NCBI GenBank assembly: GCA_030532035.1
Contig: JAUNLX010000005.1
Coordinates: 1 to 64,000 of the forward strand
Source of the DNA: Clostridia bacterium
GTDB lineage: Bacteria; Bacillota; Clostridia; Oscillospirales; Acutalibacteraceae
DNA length: 64,000 nucleotides
Direction: 5' to 3'
Within the stretch, counting starts at the first letter, position 1; each line of letters begins with the position of its first letter. Positions 1 through 7,928 of the stretch are shown piece by piece. The notes beneath the pieces were generated by a model, which did no database searches, was not told where the DNA came from, and saw only the letters and a program-made list of their open reading frames with translations. Made by a program: the position numbers and the translations under genes.

Positions 1-2
1 CA

Positions 3-65
3 CTACTTGTAACTATTGGTGGAACTCTCTTTATAAGCAAAAACAGAAGAAAAAAGAATCAATAA
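3..65 (+). CDS. C-terminal end of a membrane- or wall-anchored protein (partial)
   Basis: The only open frame running off the left edge that looks like protein ends in a hydrophobic stretch (LLVTIGGTLFI) followed by a basic tail (SKNRRKKNQ) and a TAA stop. A short hydrophobic segment plus a positively charged C-terminus is typical of sortase-anchored surface proteins and of other C-terminal membrane anchors. An LPxTG motif would lie upstream of the window and cannot be seen. A strong terminator follows at 108-142, which supports a gene ending here. With only 20 residues visible the assignment is tentative. Confidence 0.45.
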   Translation, partial: LLVTIGGTLFISKNRRKKNQ

Positions 66-107
66 AAAGCTAAATTAAAAATAGTTATAAATATTAAAAA
101 ATAAATT

Positions 108-142
108 AAAAGGTATCGGATAATTTATCCGATACCTTTTTT
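108..142 (+). terminator. Rho-independent terminator
   Basis: GGTATCGGAT (112-121) pairs perfectly with ATCCGATACC (127-136) and is followed by TTTTTTCTTT. The A-run before the stem lets it extend further. It ends the transcription unit entering from the left. Confidence 0.85.
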
Positions 143-460
143 CTTTGAGTATAAAAACCATAAGAACTGTTTTTTGTATAACTCTAAAAATCACATAAAT
201 GTAAAAAAAAATTTTGCTTGTTTACCTCATTTATTTATCGCATATGATTTATAAAATAACTTTAATATGTAAAAATTCTTAGTGAAAAATAATAATTGGA
301 TAGTCAAAATCAACAAAAAATCAGACTGAATATGTTAAAAAAATAGAATTTATTCACAAAGGCGATTTATACACAATTTTTGTTACTCAAACTGTTAGAA
401 TATTTAAAGTTATTTTTTAGAAATTTACACGTATAATTTGGGGATATGTGTGACTAAAAA
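143..460 (+). promoter_or_regulatory. AT-rich upstream region of the hydrogenase operon
   Basis: About 320 bp without a gene. A good -10 box, TATAAT, lies at 432-437, only 27-32 bp before the first hydrogenase gene. The -35 position at 17-bp spacing (409-414, GTTATT) is poor, so the promoter may need an activator or be extended by other contacts. I looked for a Rex-type inverted repeat, expected for NADH-linked hydrogenase genes in Clostridia, and found no convincing one. Nothing else coding or structured is apparent. Confidence 0.4.
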
Positions 461-463
461 GGA

Positions 464-1006
464 GTGGTGTATATTAAAAAACGATTGAGCAGCGTTGTTT
501 TTAAAGGAACAGCGGAGCAAAGAGAGAAGCTTGACAAACATATTGAAGAGCTTCGTGGAGTCAAAGGGTGTCTTATGCCCATTATGCAGGAGGCTCAAAC
601 AATTTACGGCTATCTTCCCAAAGAAGTGCAGATTTATATTGCCGAAAAGCTTGAAATTCCAGCAGAAGAAGTTTATGGTGTCGCAACTTTTTATTCTATG
701 TTTAATCTTTCCCCTAAAGGTAAATATCAGATAAGCGTTTGCCTTGGAACTGCGTGTTATGTCAAGGGTTCAAAAGATATTTTAGATAAAATTTGTCAAA
801 TTCTTGATATAAAACCTGGGGAATGTACACCTGACGGTTTATTCTCTATTGAGGCTTGCCGGTGTATAGGCGCCTGTGGGCTCGCACCTGTAATGATGGT
901 AAATGATACAGATGTATATGGACGGCTAAAGGTATCTGAAGTCGAAGAAATTATCGAAAAATACAAAAATAGAGAAAAGAGGGAAGAAAATGAAAACATG
1001 GGCTGA
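464..1006 (+). CDS. hydC: [FeFe] hydrogenase small subunit HydC (NuoE-like, thioredoxin-fold [2Fe-2S])
   Basis: The ~180-residue protein matches the NuoE/HydC family, the 24-kDa thioredoxin-like subunit that carries one [2Fe-2S] cluster and passes electrons between the NADH site on HydB and the rest of the complex. Four cysteines sit in the family arrangement: CLGTAC near residue 92 and CRCIGAC near residue 131. The start is uncertain: the SD-like AAGGAG (459-464) directly abuts GTG 464 and GTG 467, which leaves no normal spacing, while ATT 473 or TTG 485 would be alternatives. The gene overlaps hydB by 17 bp, indicating translational coupling in a hydCBA operon. Confidence 0.88.
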   Translation: MVYIKKRLSSVVFKGTAEQREKLDKHIEELRGVKGCLMPIMQEAQTIYGYLPKEVQIYIAEKLEIPAEEVYGVATFYSMFNLSPKGKYQISVCLGTACYVKGSKDILDKICQILDIKPGECTPDGLFSIEACRCIGACGLAPVMMVNDTDVYGRLKVSEVEEIIEKYKNREKREENENMG

Positions 1007-2837
1007 AATAGAATCTATTAAAGACGATGTGAATTCAAAAGTTTTTAATTCTTCCACTCTTGGCGAGTATAGGGTGCTTGTCGGTCTTGCGACTTGCGGA
1101 ATTGCTGCAGGAGCAGTCCCAATTTATGATGCTTTTCTTGAAATGTCTAAAGACAATGATAAGTGCCAAACTGGAAGAGTTGGTTGTGTTGGAATGTGCC
1201 AGTATGAGCCTATAGTTGAGGTATATGAGGGTAACATCAGAACAACTTATGTAAATATGGATCTCGAAAAAGCCCAGAGAGTTTATAAAGAACATATCTT
1301 AGGTGGAAAAATAGTAGAAGATTTCCTATTAGTGGAAAATGGAGTTCGCTGTAACTCGATAGAAGATACTGTTTTTTACAAGCTTCAAAAGAGAGTTGCT
1401 CTTAGAAATTGCGGTATCATAGATCCTGAAAATATTGATGAATATATTGCAAAAGATGGTTATAAAGCTCTTCATAAAGTTGTTACAGAGATGACTTCCG
1501 ACGACATTATAAAGGAACTTCTCGATTCTGGTCTTCGTGGGCGTGGTGGAGCAGGTTTCCCTACAGGGAAAAAATGGTCCTTTGCAGCAGTTCAGCAAGA
1601 AAAAGAAAAATTTGTGTGCTGTAACGCCGATGAGGGAGATCCGGGCGCATTTATGGATCGTTCGGTACTTGAGGGAGATCCTCATGCACTTTTAGAAGCA
1701 ATGGCTATAGCAGGTAAAGCTATTGGTGCCAATCAGGGATATATTTATGTCCGTGCAGAATATCCGGTAGCGGTAAAGCGACTTCAAATAGCTATTGAAG
1801 AGGCCAAAGAATATGGATTTTTGGGAGACAATATTTTTGATACGGATTTCTGTTTTGACATAGGTATTCGTCTCGGAGCAGGTGCATTTGTATGTGGAGA
1901 AGAAACTTCGCTTATGACCTCGATTGAGGGCAAGCGAGGAGAACCACGACCTCGTCCTCCGTTCCCCGCAGTTAAGGGGCTTTTTGAAAAACCTACAATA
2001 TTAAATAACGTAGAAACTTATGCCAATATCGCACAGATTATAATCAATGGTGCAGAGTGGTTTTCTTCAATGGGTACTGAAAAATCTAAGGGCACGAAAG
2101 TTTTTGCTCTTGGTGGAAAAATAAACAACACAGGTCTTGTTGAAGTTCCGATGGGTACTACTTTACGGACTATAGTAGAAAAAATCGGCGGTGGCATACC
2201 TGACGGAAAGCAATTTAAGGCCGCTCAGACGGGAGGGCCCTCTGGTGGATGTATTCCCGTAGAACATTTTGATGTTGAGATAGATTATGATAATCTCATA
2301 GCCATAGGCTCTATGATGGGTTCGGGTGGACTTATTGTAATGGATGAAGACAACTGTATGGTCGATATAGCAAAGTTTTTCTTAGACTTTACTGTTGATG
2401 AATCCTGTGGTAAGTGTACACCCTGTCGTATAGGAACAAAACGACTTTATGAAATTCTTGACAAGATAACACTCGGCGAAGGCACTATGGAAGATCTTGA
2501 TGAACTTGAAGCTCTTGCTAAACATATTAAAGATAATTCTCTTTGTGGACTCGGACAGACAGCGCCAAATCCCGTATTATCAACACTTCGTTATTTTCGA
2601 AATGAATATGAATCGCATGTAAAAGATCGCAAATGTCTTTCACATGTATGTCGTGGTTTGATTATGTTCACAATCGGAGAAGACAGATGTGTAGGATGTA
2701 CGAAGTGTGCAAAAAATTGCCCTGCAGCAGCTATTACGGGCGAAGTTAAAAAGACTCACGTTATAGATCAAGAAGAATGTTTGAAATGTGGAGCTTGCCA
2801 ACAGAACTGTGCTTTTTATGCTATAGATAAGGATTAG
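990..2837 (+). CDS. hydB: Electron-bifurcating hydrogenase flavoprotein subunit HydB (NuoF-like)
   Basis: 615 residues in the order expected for HydB: an N-terminal thioredoxin-like [2Fe-2S] domain (LATCGIAAGA and RVGCVGMCQYEP), a NuoF core with the FMN/NADH-binding stretch GLRGRGGAGFPTGKKW near residue 181, the NuoF [4Fe-4S] motif ESCGKCTPCRIGT near residue 470, and a C-terminal 2x[4Fe-4S] ferredoxin domain (CVGCTKCAKNCP, CLKCGACQQNC). This subunit oxidises or reduces NAD(H) and, in characterised HydABC enzymes, splits electrons between ferredoxin and NAD. It lies between hydC and hydA and is almost certainly co-translated with them. Bifurcation itself is inferred from family knowledge. Confidence 0.93.
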   Translation: MKTWAEIESIKDDVNSKVFNSSTLGEYRVLVGLATCGIAAGAVPIYDAFLEMSKDNDKCQTGRVGCVGMCQYEPIVEVYEGNIRTTYVNMDLEKAQRVYKEHILGGKIVEDFLLVENGVRCNSIEDTVFYKLQKRVALRNCGIIDPENIDEYIAKDGYKALHKVVTEMTSDDIIKELLDSGLRGRGGAGFPTGKKWSFAAVQQEKEKFVCCNADEGDPGAFMDRSVLEGDPHALLEAMAIAGKAIGANQGYIYVRAEYPVAVKRLQIAIEEAKEYGFLGDNIFDTDFCFDIGIRLGAGAFVCGEETSLMTSIEGKRGEPRPRPPFPAVKGLFEKPTILNNVETYANIAQIIINGAEWFSSMGTEKSKGTKVFALGGKINNTGLVEVPMGTTLRTIVEKIGGGIPDGKQFKAAQTGGPSGGCIPVEHFDVEIDYDNLIAIGSMMGSGGLIVMDEDNCMVDIAKFFLDFTVDESCGKCTPCRIGTKRLYEILDKITLGEGTMEDLDELEALAKHIKDNSLCGLGQTAPNPVLSTLRYFRNEYESHVKDRKCLSHVCRGLIMFTIGEDRCVGCTKCAKNCPAAAITGEVKKTHVIDQEECLKCGACQQNCAFYAIDKD

Positions 2838-2852
2838 AGGAAGGTGTGCTTT

Positions 2853-4592
2853 ATGAAAAATATAAATTGTAAGATTAACGGTACACCTTTGAGTGTGCCA
2901 ACGGGTACTACTATTTTAGAAGCTGCAAGAACTATGGGTATTGAAATACCGACTCTCTGTTATATGAGAGAAAAAAATGAAATTGGAGCTTGTCGTATCT
3001 GCGTTGTAGAAGTAACTGGTGCCCGCACTTTAGTAACTGCCTGCGTTATGCCTGTGTCTGAAGGAATGGAAATAAAAACTCATTCAGATCGTGTATTGAA
3101 AGCTCGAAAGAAAACACTTGAGCTTATTATGTCAAATCACAACTGTTCATGTCTTTCCTGCGATCGTTCTGAAAATTGTGAATTACAGACTTTAGCACGA
3201 AATTTTGGAGTTGATTTTGATATTTACAACGGCGAGAAAACAGAGGCCGAGCTTGATGAGAGCTCACCAGCTATTGTTCGTGATGACAGTAAATGTATTC
3301 TCTGTCGTCGCTGTGTTGCTGCTTGCCATACTCAGACAGGAGTTATAGGCGCAAATCATCGAGGTTTTGACACGATGATAGGTTGTGCTTTTGAAATGAA
3401 CTTAAATGATGTTGCCTGCGTAAACTGCGGACAATGTATTGAGGCTTGCCCTGTGGGTGCTTTGGTGGAAAAAGATCAGATAACAGAAGTATTTAATGCT
3501 ATAAATGATCCTGAAAAAATTGTTGTGGTTCAAACTGCTCCTGCTGTGCGTGCTGCTATAGCAGAGGGATTTGGCGAGCCAATAGGAACCATGGGAAAAG
3601 GTAAAATGGTTGCGGCTCTTCGTCGCCTTGGTTTTGACAAAGTGTTTGATACTAATTTCTCCGCAGATCTCACGATTATGGAAGAGGGAACAGAACTCAT
3701 TGATCGCATTCAAAATGGCGGAGTGTTACCTATGATAACGACTTGTTCGCCAGGCTGGATAAAATACTGTGAACATTATTTTCCAGATTTTATTCCCAAT
3801 CTTTCAACCTGTAAATCACCTCAGCAAATGTTTGGCGCCTGTGTCAAAACATGGTGGGCAGAGAGAAATAAAATCGATCCCAAAAATATTGTCAGTGTTT
3901 CCATTATGCCTTGCACAGCGAAAAAATTTGAAGCCGAGCGAGAGGAAATGAAAGCTTCGAGTTATCCAGATGTCGATTATGCTTTGACTACCCGTGAACT
4001 TATCAAGATGATTAAAAGAGCAGGGATTCAGTGGGAAGCTCTTCCCGATGAAGAATTTGATTCGCCTTTAGGAGAGGGAACTGGTGCTGCAGTTATCTTT
4101 GGTGCTACTGGAGGAGTAACGGAGGCTGCTCTTCGTACTGCTATTGACGCTATAACCGGTCAAGAAAATTCTGAAGTTGATTATCGTGAAGTTCGTGGAA
4201 TGAAAGGTATAAAAGAAGCCTCATATACTGCAAACGGTGTAACTTTAAATATTGCGGTAGTTTCGGGACTTGACAATGCTAAGAAAGTACTTGAATCTGT
4301 AAGAAATGGCGAGAAAAATTATCACTTTATCGAAGTGATGTGCTGTCCAGGTGGATGTATAAATGGAGGAGGTCAGCCGATTCATCCGAATTGGTTGCGT
4401 GAATCGATAGATATAAATGCTTTGCGAGCAGAGGTTCTTTACAAAGAAGATAAAAATCTTCCTCAGAGAAAATCTCATCATAACTCTGCTATCGACCTTA
4501 TTTATAAAGAATATTTTAGCAAACCGAACAGTCATAAAGCTCATGAAGTTTTACATACACATTATAAAGACCGTTCTTCGGTTGTAAAATAG
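2853..4592 (+). CDS. hydA: Catalytic [FeFe] hydrogenase subunit HydA
   Basis: 579 residues from ATG 2853, chosen over GTG 2844 because AGAGGAAGG ends 8 bp before it. Domains in order: plant-type [2Fe-2S] ferredoxin (cysteines in TLCYMREKNEIGACRICVVEV), a His/Cys cluster region (HNCSCLSCDRSENC), two [4Fe-4S] sites (CILCRRCVAAC, CVNCGQCIEACP), then the H-cluster domain with L1 TTCSPGW near residue 296, L2 MPCTAKKFEAE and L3 EVMCCPGGCINGGGQP, and the small C-terminal subunit-like tail (DINALRAEVLYKED). L1 has one cysteine where monomeric clostridial enzymes have TSCCPGW. The enzyme makes or uses H2 in the cytoplasm together with HydB and HydC. Confidence 0.94.
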   Translation: MKNINCKINGTPLSVPTGTTILEAARTMGIEIPTLCYMREKNEIGACRICVVEVTGARTLVTACVMPVSEGMEIKTHSDRVLKARKKTLELIMSNHNCSCLSCDRSENCELQTLARNFGVDFDIYNGEKTEAELDESSPAIVRDDSKCILCRRCVAACHTQTGVIGANHRGFDTMIGCAFEMNLNDVACVNCGQCIEACPVGALVEKDQITEVFNAINDPEKIVVVQTAPAVRAAIAEGFGEPIGTMGKGKMVAALRRLGFDKVFDTNFSADLTIMEEGTELIDRIQNGGVLPMITTCSPGWIKYCEHYFPDFIPNLSTCKSPQQMFGACVKTWWAERNKIDPKNIVSVSIMPCTAKKFEAEREEMKASSYPDVDYALTTRELIKMIKRAGIQWEALPDEEFDSPLGEGTGAAVIFGATGGVTEAALRTAIDAITGQENSEVDYREVRGMKGIKEASYTANGVTLNIAVVSGLDNAKKVLESVRNGEKNYHFIEVMCCPGGCINGGGQPIHPNWLRESIDINALRAEVLYKEDKNLPQRKSHHNSAIDLIYKEYFSKPNSHKAHEVLHTHYKDRSSVVK

Positions 4593-4610
4593 ACACCGAG
4601 AGGAAATATT

Positions 4611-5630
4611 ATGAAGAAAATTTTGAGTTTTTTATTATCAGTTGTTTTAATTTTTGGACTTTTTGGTTGTGCAAAAAAAACTTTGAAAAATCCTAAACCA
4701 ACTGGTAAAAAGGTAAAAATAGCGACACTCCAAGGCCCAACAGGTATGGGAATGGCGTATTTATTGGATTCCGCTGATAAAAAAGAGACACTCAACGATT
4801 ATGAATATATTGTCAGTGCAGCTCCCGATGAACTTACTGGTAAAATAGTATCTGGGGAACTCGATATGGCAGCACTTCCAACAAATGCGGCTGCGGCGCT
4901 ATATAACAAATCGAATGGAAAAGTAAAATTGCTCGCACTCAATACAAATTCTGTTCTCTATATTCTTTCAAAAGACAGCTCAATAAAAACTTTGAAAGAC
5001 TTAAAAGGTAAGACGGTTTATGTTTCTGGGCAAGGGGCAACTCCAGAATTTATTTTCAATTTTTTACTGATGGAGAATGGTCTCAAACCGGGAGAAGATG
5101 TAAAACTCGATTTTACTTATTCTACGCATAGCGATTTAGTTGCTTTTGCGGCATCTGGGAAAGCCGATGTTGTTTTGCTACCAGAGCCTTCAGTTACTGC
5201 ACTTCTTTTGAAAAACAAAGATATGAAAGTAGTTGTTTCTCTTGAAGATATTTGGAATGAAACTGTCAAGGACACCTCTTATAAAGATTCAAAAATAACA
5301 ATGGGGTGCATAGCTGTGAATGCAGCCTTTGCTGAAGAAAATCCTGATGCTGTCAAAGCATTTCTATACGAGTATGAGAAGTCTGTAAATAAGGTAAAAG
5401 ACGAGAAAAACTTTGACACTTCCGCAGAAATTATTGCCAAAGTGGGCATTGTACCAGCTGCAGGTATTGCGAAATCAGCACTTCCACGCTCTAATATCAC
5501 TTTCAAGACAGGCGAGGAAATGAAAAAAGAGGTAGAGGGATTTTATAAAGTTTTATTTGAAGCACAGCCTAAATCGGTAGGAGGAAAGCTTCCCAATGCA
5601 GATTTTTATTACGCAGTTCAAGAAAAATAA
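4611..5630 (+). CDS. ABC transporter substrate-binding lipoprotein, NitT/TauT (NMT1/SsuA-like) type
   Basis: A 339-residue secreted lipoprotein. Residues 1-20 form a signal peptide ending in the lipobox LFGC, so the mature protein is anchored outside the membrane through Cys20. The body resembles periplasmic-binding type 2 proteins of the NMT1/SsuA group (LKDLKGKTVYVSGQGATPEF, ASGKADVVLLPEPSVTALL). The substrate cannot be read from sequence; family members bind sulfonates, nitrate, thiamine precursors or other small molecules. It starts 18 bp after hydA and overlaps the permease by 35 bp, so it is probably co-transcribed with the hydrogenase. Confidence 0.82.
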   Translation: MKKILSFLLSVVLIFGLFGCAKKTLKNPKPTGKKVKIATLQGPTGMGMAYLLDSADKKETLNDYEYIVSAAPDELTGKIVSGELDMAALPTNAAAALYNKSNGKVKLLALNTNSVLYILSKDSSIKTLKDLKGKTVYVSGQGATPEFIFNFLLMENGLKPGEDVKLDFTYSTHSDLVAFAASGKADVVLLPEPSVTALLLKNKDMKVVVSLEDIWNETVKDTSYKDSKITMGCIAVNAAFAEENPDAVKAFLYEYEKSVNKVKDEKNFDTSAEIIAKVGIVPAAGIAKSALPRSNITFKTGEEMKKEVEGFYKVLFEAQPKSVGGKLPNADFYYAVQEK

Positions 5631-6384
5631 AAAACTATATATCACCTCAACCCTTATTTGGCTTGTGTTATGGGAATTGCTTGCGCTTATTATAAATGAG
5701 GAGATACTTTTTGTATCTCCTCTTAAAGTATTTTCTGCACTGATAAGACTTGCTGGCACTTTTGATTTTTGGAAATCAATTGCCTTTTCTGTAATTCGAG
5801 TACTACTTGGTTTTGGAATCGGATATATTTTTGCGACACTCATTGCAGTTTTAGCTTTTAAATTTGCTTTTTTTAAAGCTTTTGTAACTCCAGCAATTAG
5901 TGCAATAAAAGCTACACCCGTAGCTTCTTTTATAATTTTGGCTTTGATGTGGGCAGGGAAAAACTTAGTTCCAGTTTTTATTTGCGTTTTGATGGTTACG
6001 CCAATTGTTTGGACTAATGTTTTAGAAGGTCTTCAAAAAGTTGACAAAAAATTACTTGAAGCTGCGCAAATATATAAAATGAGCACTACATCAAAAATCA
6101 AAAACATATATATTCCCACCTTGATACCCTATAATGCAGCTGCAATAAGCTCTGGGCTCGGTCTCTGTTGGAAAGCAGGCATTGCAGCGGAGGTTATTTG
6201 TCGTACGATGCCCTCCATAGGAAACAGTATTTGGGAAACCAAGTTTTATATTGTTACCGATGAAATGTTTGCCTGGACACTTGCTGTTATCCTTTTGAGT
6301 GTTCTGTTTGACAAAGTTTTAAAATTGTTATTTAAGCGCACTCTTAAAGAATACAAAACGGAGGCGAAAAGTGATACAAATTAA
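5596..6384 (+). CDS. ABC transporter permease, NitT/TauT (SsuC-like) type
   Basis: 262 residues with about six membrane helices and a BPD_transp_1 core. The EAA-type loop is visible as LLEAAQIYKMSTTSKIKNIYIPTLIPY, followed by a conserved glycine-rich segment (SSGLGLCWKAGIAAEVICR). An SD-like GGTAGGAGGAAAG lies about 8 bp before ATG 5596, supporting a start inside the 3' end of the preceding lipoprotein gene. It forms the membrane channel of the importer encoded at 4611-6937. Confidence 0.82.
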   Translation: MQIFITQFKKNKKLYITSTLIWLVLWELLALIINEEILFVSPLKVFSALIRLAGTFDFWKSIAFSVIRVLLGFGIGYIFATLIAVLAFKFAFFKAFVTPAISAIKATPVASFIILALMWAGKNLVPVFICVLMVTPIVWTNVLEGLQKVDKKLLEAAQIYKMSTTSKIKNIYIPTLIPYNAAAISSGLGLCWKAGIAAEVICRTMPSIGNSIWETKFYIVTDEMFAWTLAVILLSVLFDKVLKLLFKRTLKEYKTEAKSDTN

Positions 6385-6937
6385 AAATGTGACTTTCTAT
6401 TATGGGGATTTTTTGGTTTTTGAAAATCTTAATTTAAAAATAGCAGATGTTGGAATAACTGCTGTGACTGCACCATCTGGCTGTGGGAAAACAACTCTTC
6501 TACGCCTTATTTCTGGACTTGAAAAACCGCAGTCGGGGAGTATTTTATTTGAAAATTCAGAACCTCGTATTTCTTATGTTTTTCAAGAACAAAGACTTTT
6601 GCCCTGGTTTTCCATAATTGAGAATGTAAAAGTTTTTTCCGGAGTGAAAAAAGAAAAAGCCCTTTCACTTTTGTCAAAGTTTGGTATTGATGAAAAACTT
6701 GCAGAAAAAAGACCGAATGAACTTTCTGGAGGACAAAATCAAAGAGTTTGCATAGCAATTGCTTTGCTTTTTTCTGGTGATATACTTTTGCTTGATGAAC
6801 CATTTACCGGGCTTGACGAGAAAAATAGATCTATAGTGATAGAAGAAATAAAGAAAATTTCAAAAACGAAAGCAGTCATTTTAGTTTCCCATATTGAGAA
6901 AGATATTAAAATTGCAGATAAAATAATTGAGCTTTAG
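6371..6937 (+). CDS. ABC transporter ATP-binding subunit, short NitT/TauT type
   Basis: 188 residues from GTG 6371, preceded by GGAGG at suitable spacing and overlapping the permease by 14 bp. Walker A is APSGCGKTTLL, the Q-loop FQEQRLLPW, the signature LSGGQNQR and Walker B ILLLDEPFTGLD, with the H-loop histidine in VSHIEKD. SsuB/TauB proteins are usually 240-260 residues; this one stops soon after the H-loop, so the C-terminal tail is missing. All catalytic motifs are intact and it should be functional. Confidence 0.82.
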   Translation: MIQIKNVTFYYGDFLVFENLNLKIADVGITAVTAPSGCGKTTLLRLISGLEKPQSGSILFENSEPRISYVFQEQRLLPWFSIIENVKVFSGVKKEKALSLLSKFGIDEKLAEKRPNELSGGQNQRVCIAIALLFSGDILLLDEPFTGLDEKNRSIVIEEIKKISKTKAVILVSHIEKDIKIADKIIEL

Positions 6938-6949
6938 AAGTCTAAATAT

Positions 6950-6967
6950 AAATAACAATTGTTATTT
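6950..6967. promoter_or_regulatory. Perfect 18-bp palindrome, possible operator
   Basis: AAATAACAATTGTTATTT reads identically on both strands. It lies just after the ABC ATPase stop and upstream of the phosphonate operon. No T-run follows directly, so it does not look like a terminator; a dimeric repressor site is one possibility, but chance is not excluded in AT-rich DNA. Confidence 0.35.
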
Positions 6968-6994
6968 CAGAAATTAAAAAAAGATAATTGTCAA

Positions 6995-7027
6995 AAAATC
7001 TCCATATTTTTTGGGGATTTTACTTAT
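6995..7027 (+). terminator. Probable terminator of the hydrogenase/ABC operon
   Basis: AAAATCTCC (6995-7003) can pair with GGGGATTTT (7013-7021) through one G-T pair, followed by a moderately T-rich tail (ACTTATTTT). The hairpin is weak, so partial read-through into the phosphonate operon is possible. Confidence 0.45.
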
Positions 7028-7127
7028 TTTATTAAAGTTTTACTTAGTTTGAATGCTCATTAAAAGCAGATTTTACATAAGCATAGTATAGTTCAGTCAT
7101 ATGGGCAGAAATAAGGAGGACATACTG

Positions 7128-7928
7128 ATGCTACAATTACGCAATCTGTCAAAGTCTTATGGAGAAAAAGAAATTTTACATAATATAAGCATAGATATAA
7201 ATCAGGGAGAAATTATTTCAATTTTAGGGCCTTCCGGTTGTGGTAAAACCACTTTACTCAATATGATTTTAGGAATCACTGACTGCGATGAGGGAAAAAT
7301 AATCTTTAACGGTCAGGATATAACGAATGTTCCTATGGAAAAGAGAGGATTTAACATTGTATTTCAGGACTATAGTTTGTTCCCTCATTTAAATGCTGAA
7401 GAAAACATTTTGTACGGATTAAAAAATAAGCCGAATTTGTCTACAAAAGAGGAAGTTTCTGAACTCATCGACCTCCTCGATCTAAGAGACCATTTAAAAA
7501 AGCATATTAGTGAACTTTCTGGAGGTCAAAAGCAAAGAGTTGCTCTTATGAGAACTCTCGTGATGAAACCTAAAGTTCTTCTTTTAGATGAGCCTTTGAG
7601 TGCGCTTGATGGTGTCATCAAAGAGTCAATTAAAGATCGAATAAAAACGATAGCAAAAAAATTCAATTTAACGACAATTATAGTAACTCATGATCCAGAG
7701 GAAGCTCTCACATTATCAAATAGAGTTTTAATAATTGAAAATGGAACTATATCTCAGTATGGTGTTCCGTCCGAAATAATCAATGAACCGAGCAATGAAT
7801 TTATAAAAACATTTATACTTAATCAGTTAGAAATTAAAAGAAATAATATACTTAAGTTATTTGGTACGGCAGCCAAAACGGGAGGATTTACAAATCAACC
7901 CAATCAAATGGCTTATTCTGAGATATAA
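7128..7928 (+). CDS. 2-aminoethylphosphonate ABC transporter ATP-binding protein (PhnT-like)
   Basis: 266 residues from ATG 7128, preceded by AGGAGG (7114-7119) at 8-bp spacing; the upstream ATG 7101 has no such site. Walker A GPSGCGKTTLL, Q-loop FQDYSLFPH, signature LSGGQKQR and Walker B VLLLDEPLSALD are all present, as in spermidine/iron/phosphonate (PotA/FbpC-like) ATPases. It drives uptake through the fused permease that follows directly. The substrate is inferred from phnX and phnW in the same operon. Confidence 0.87.
   Translation: MLQLRNLSKSYGEKEILHNISIDINQGEIISILGPSGCGKTTLLNMILGITDCDEGKIIFNGQDITNVPMEKRGFNIVFQDYSLFPHLNAEENILYGLKNKPNLSTKEEVSELIDLLDLRDHLKKHISELSGGQKQRVALMRTLVMKPKVLLLDEPLSALDGVIKESIKDRIKTIAKKFNLTTIIVTHDPEEALTLSNRVLIIENGTISQYGVPSEIINEPSNEFIKTFILNQLEIKRNNILKLFGTAAKTGGFTNQPNQMAYSEI

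Noticed and set aside
360..430. Rex operator upstream of the hydrogenase genes
   Set aside because: TGTTAC and TGTTAG repeats are direct, not inverted, and no TTGTTAA-N4-TTAACAA-like site exists.
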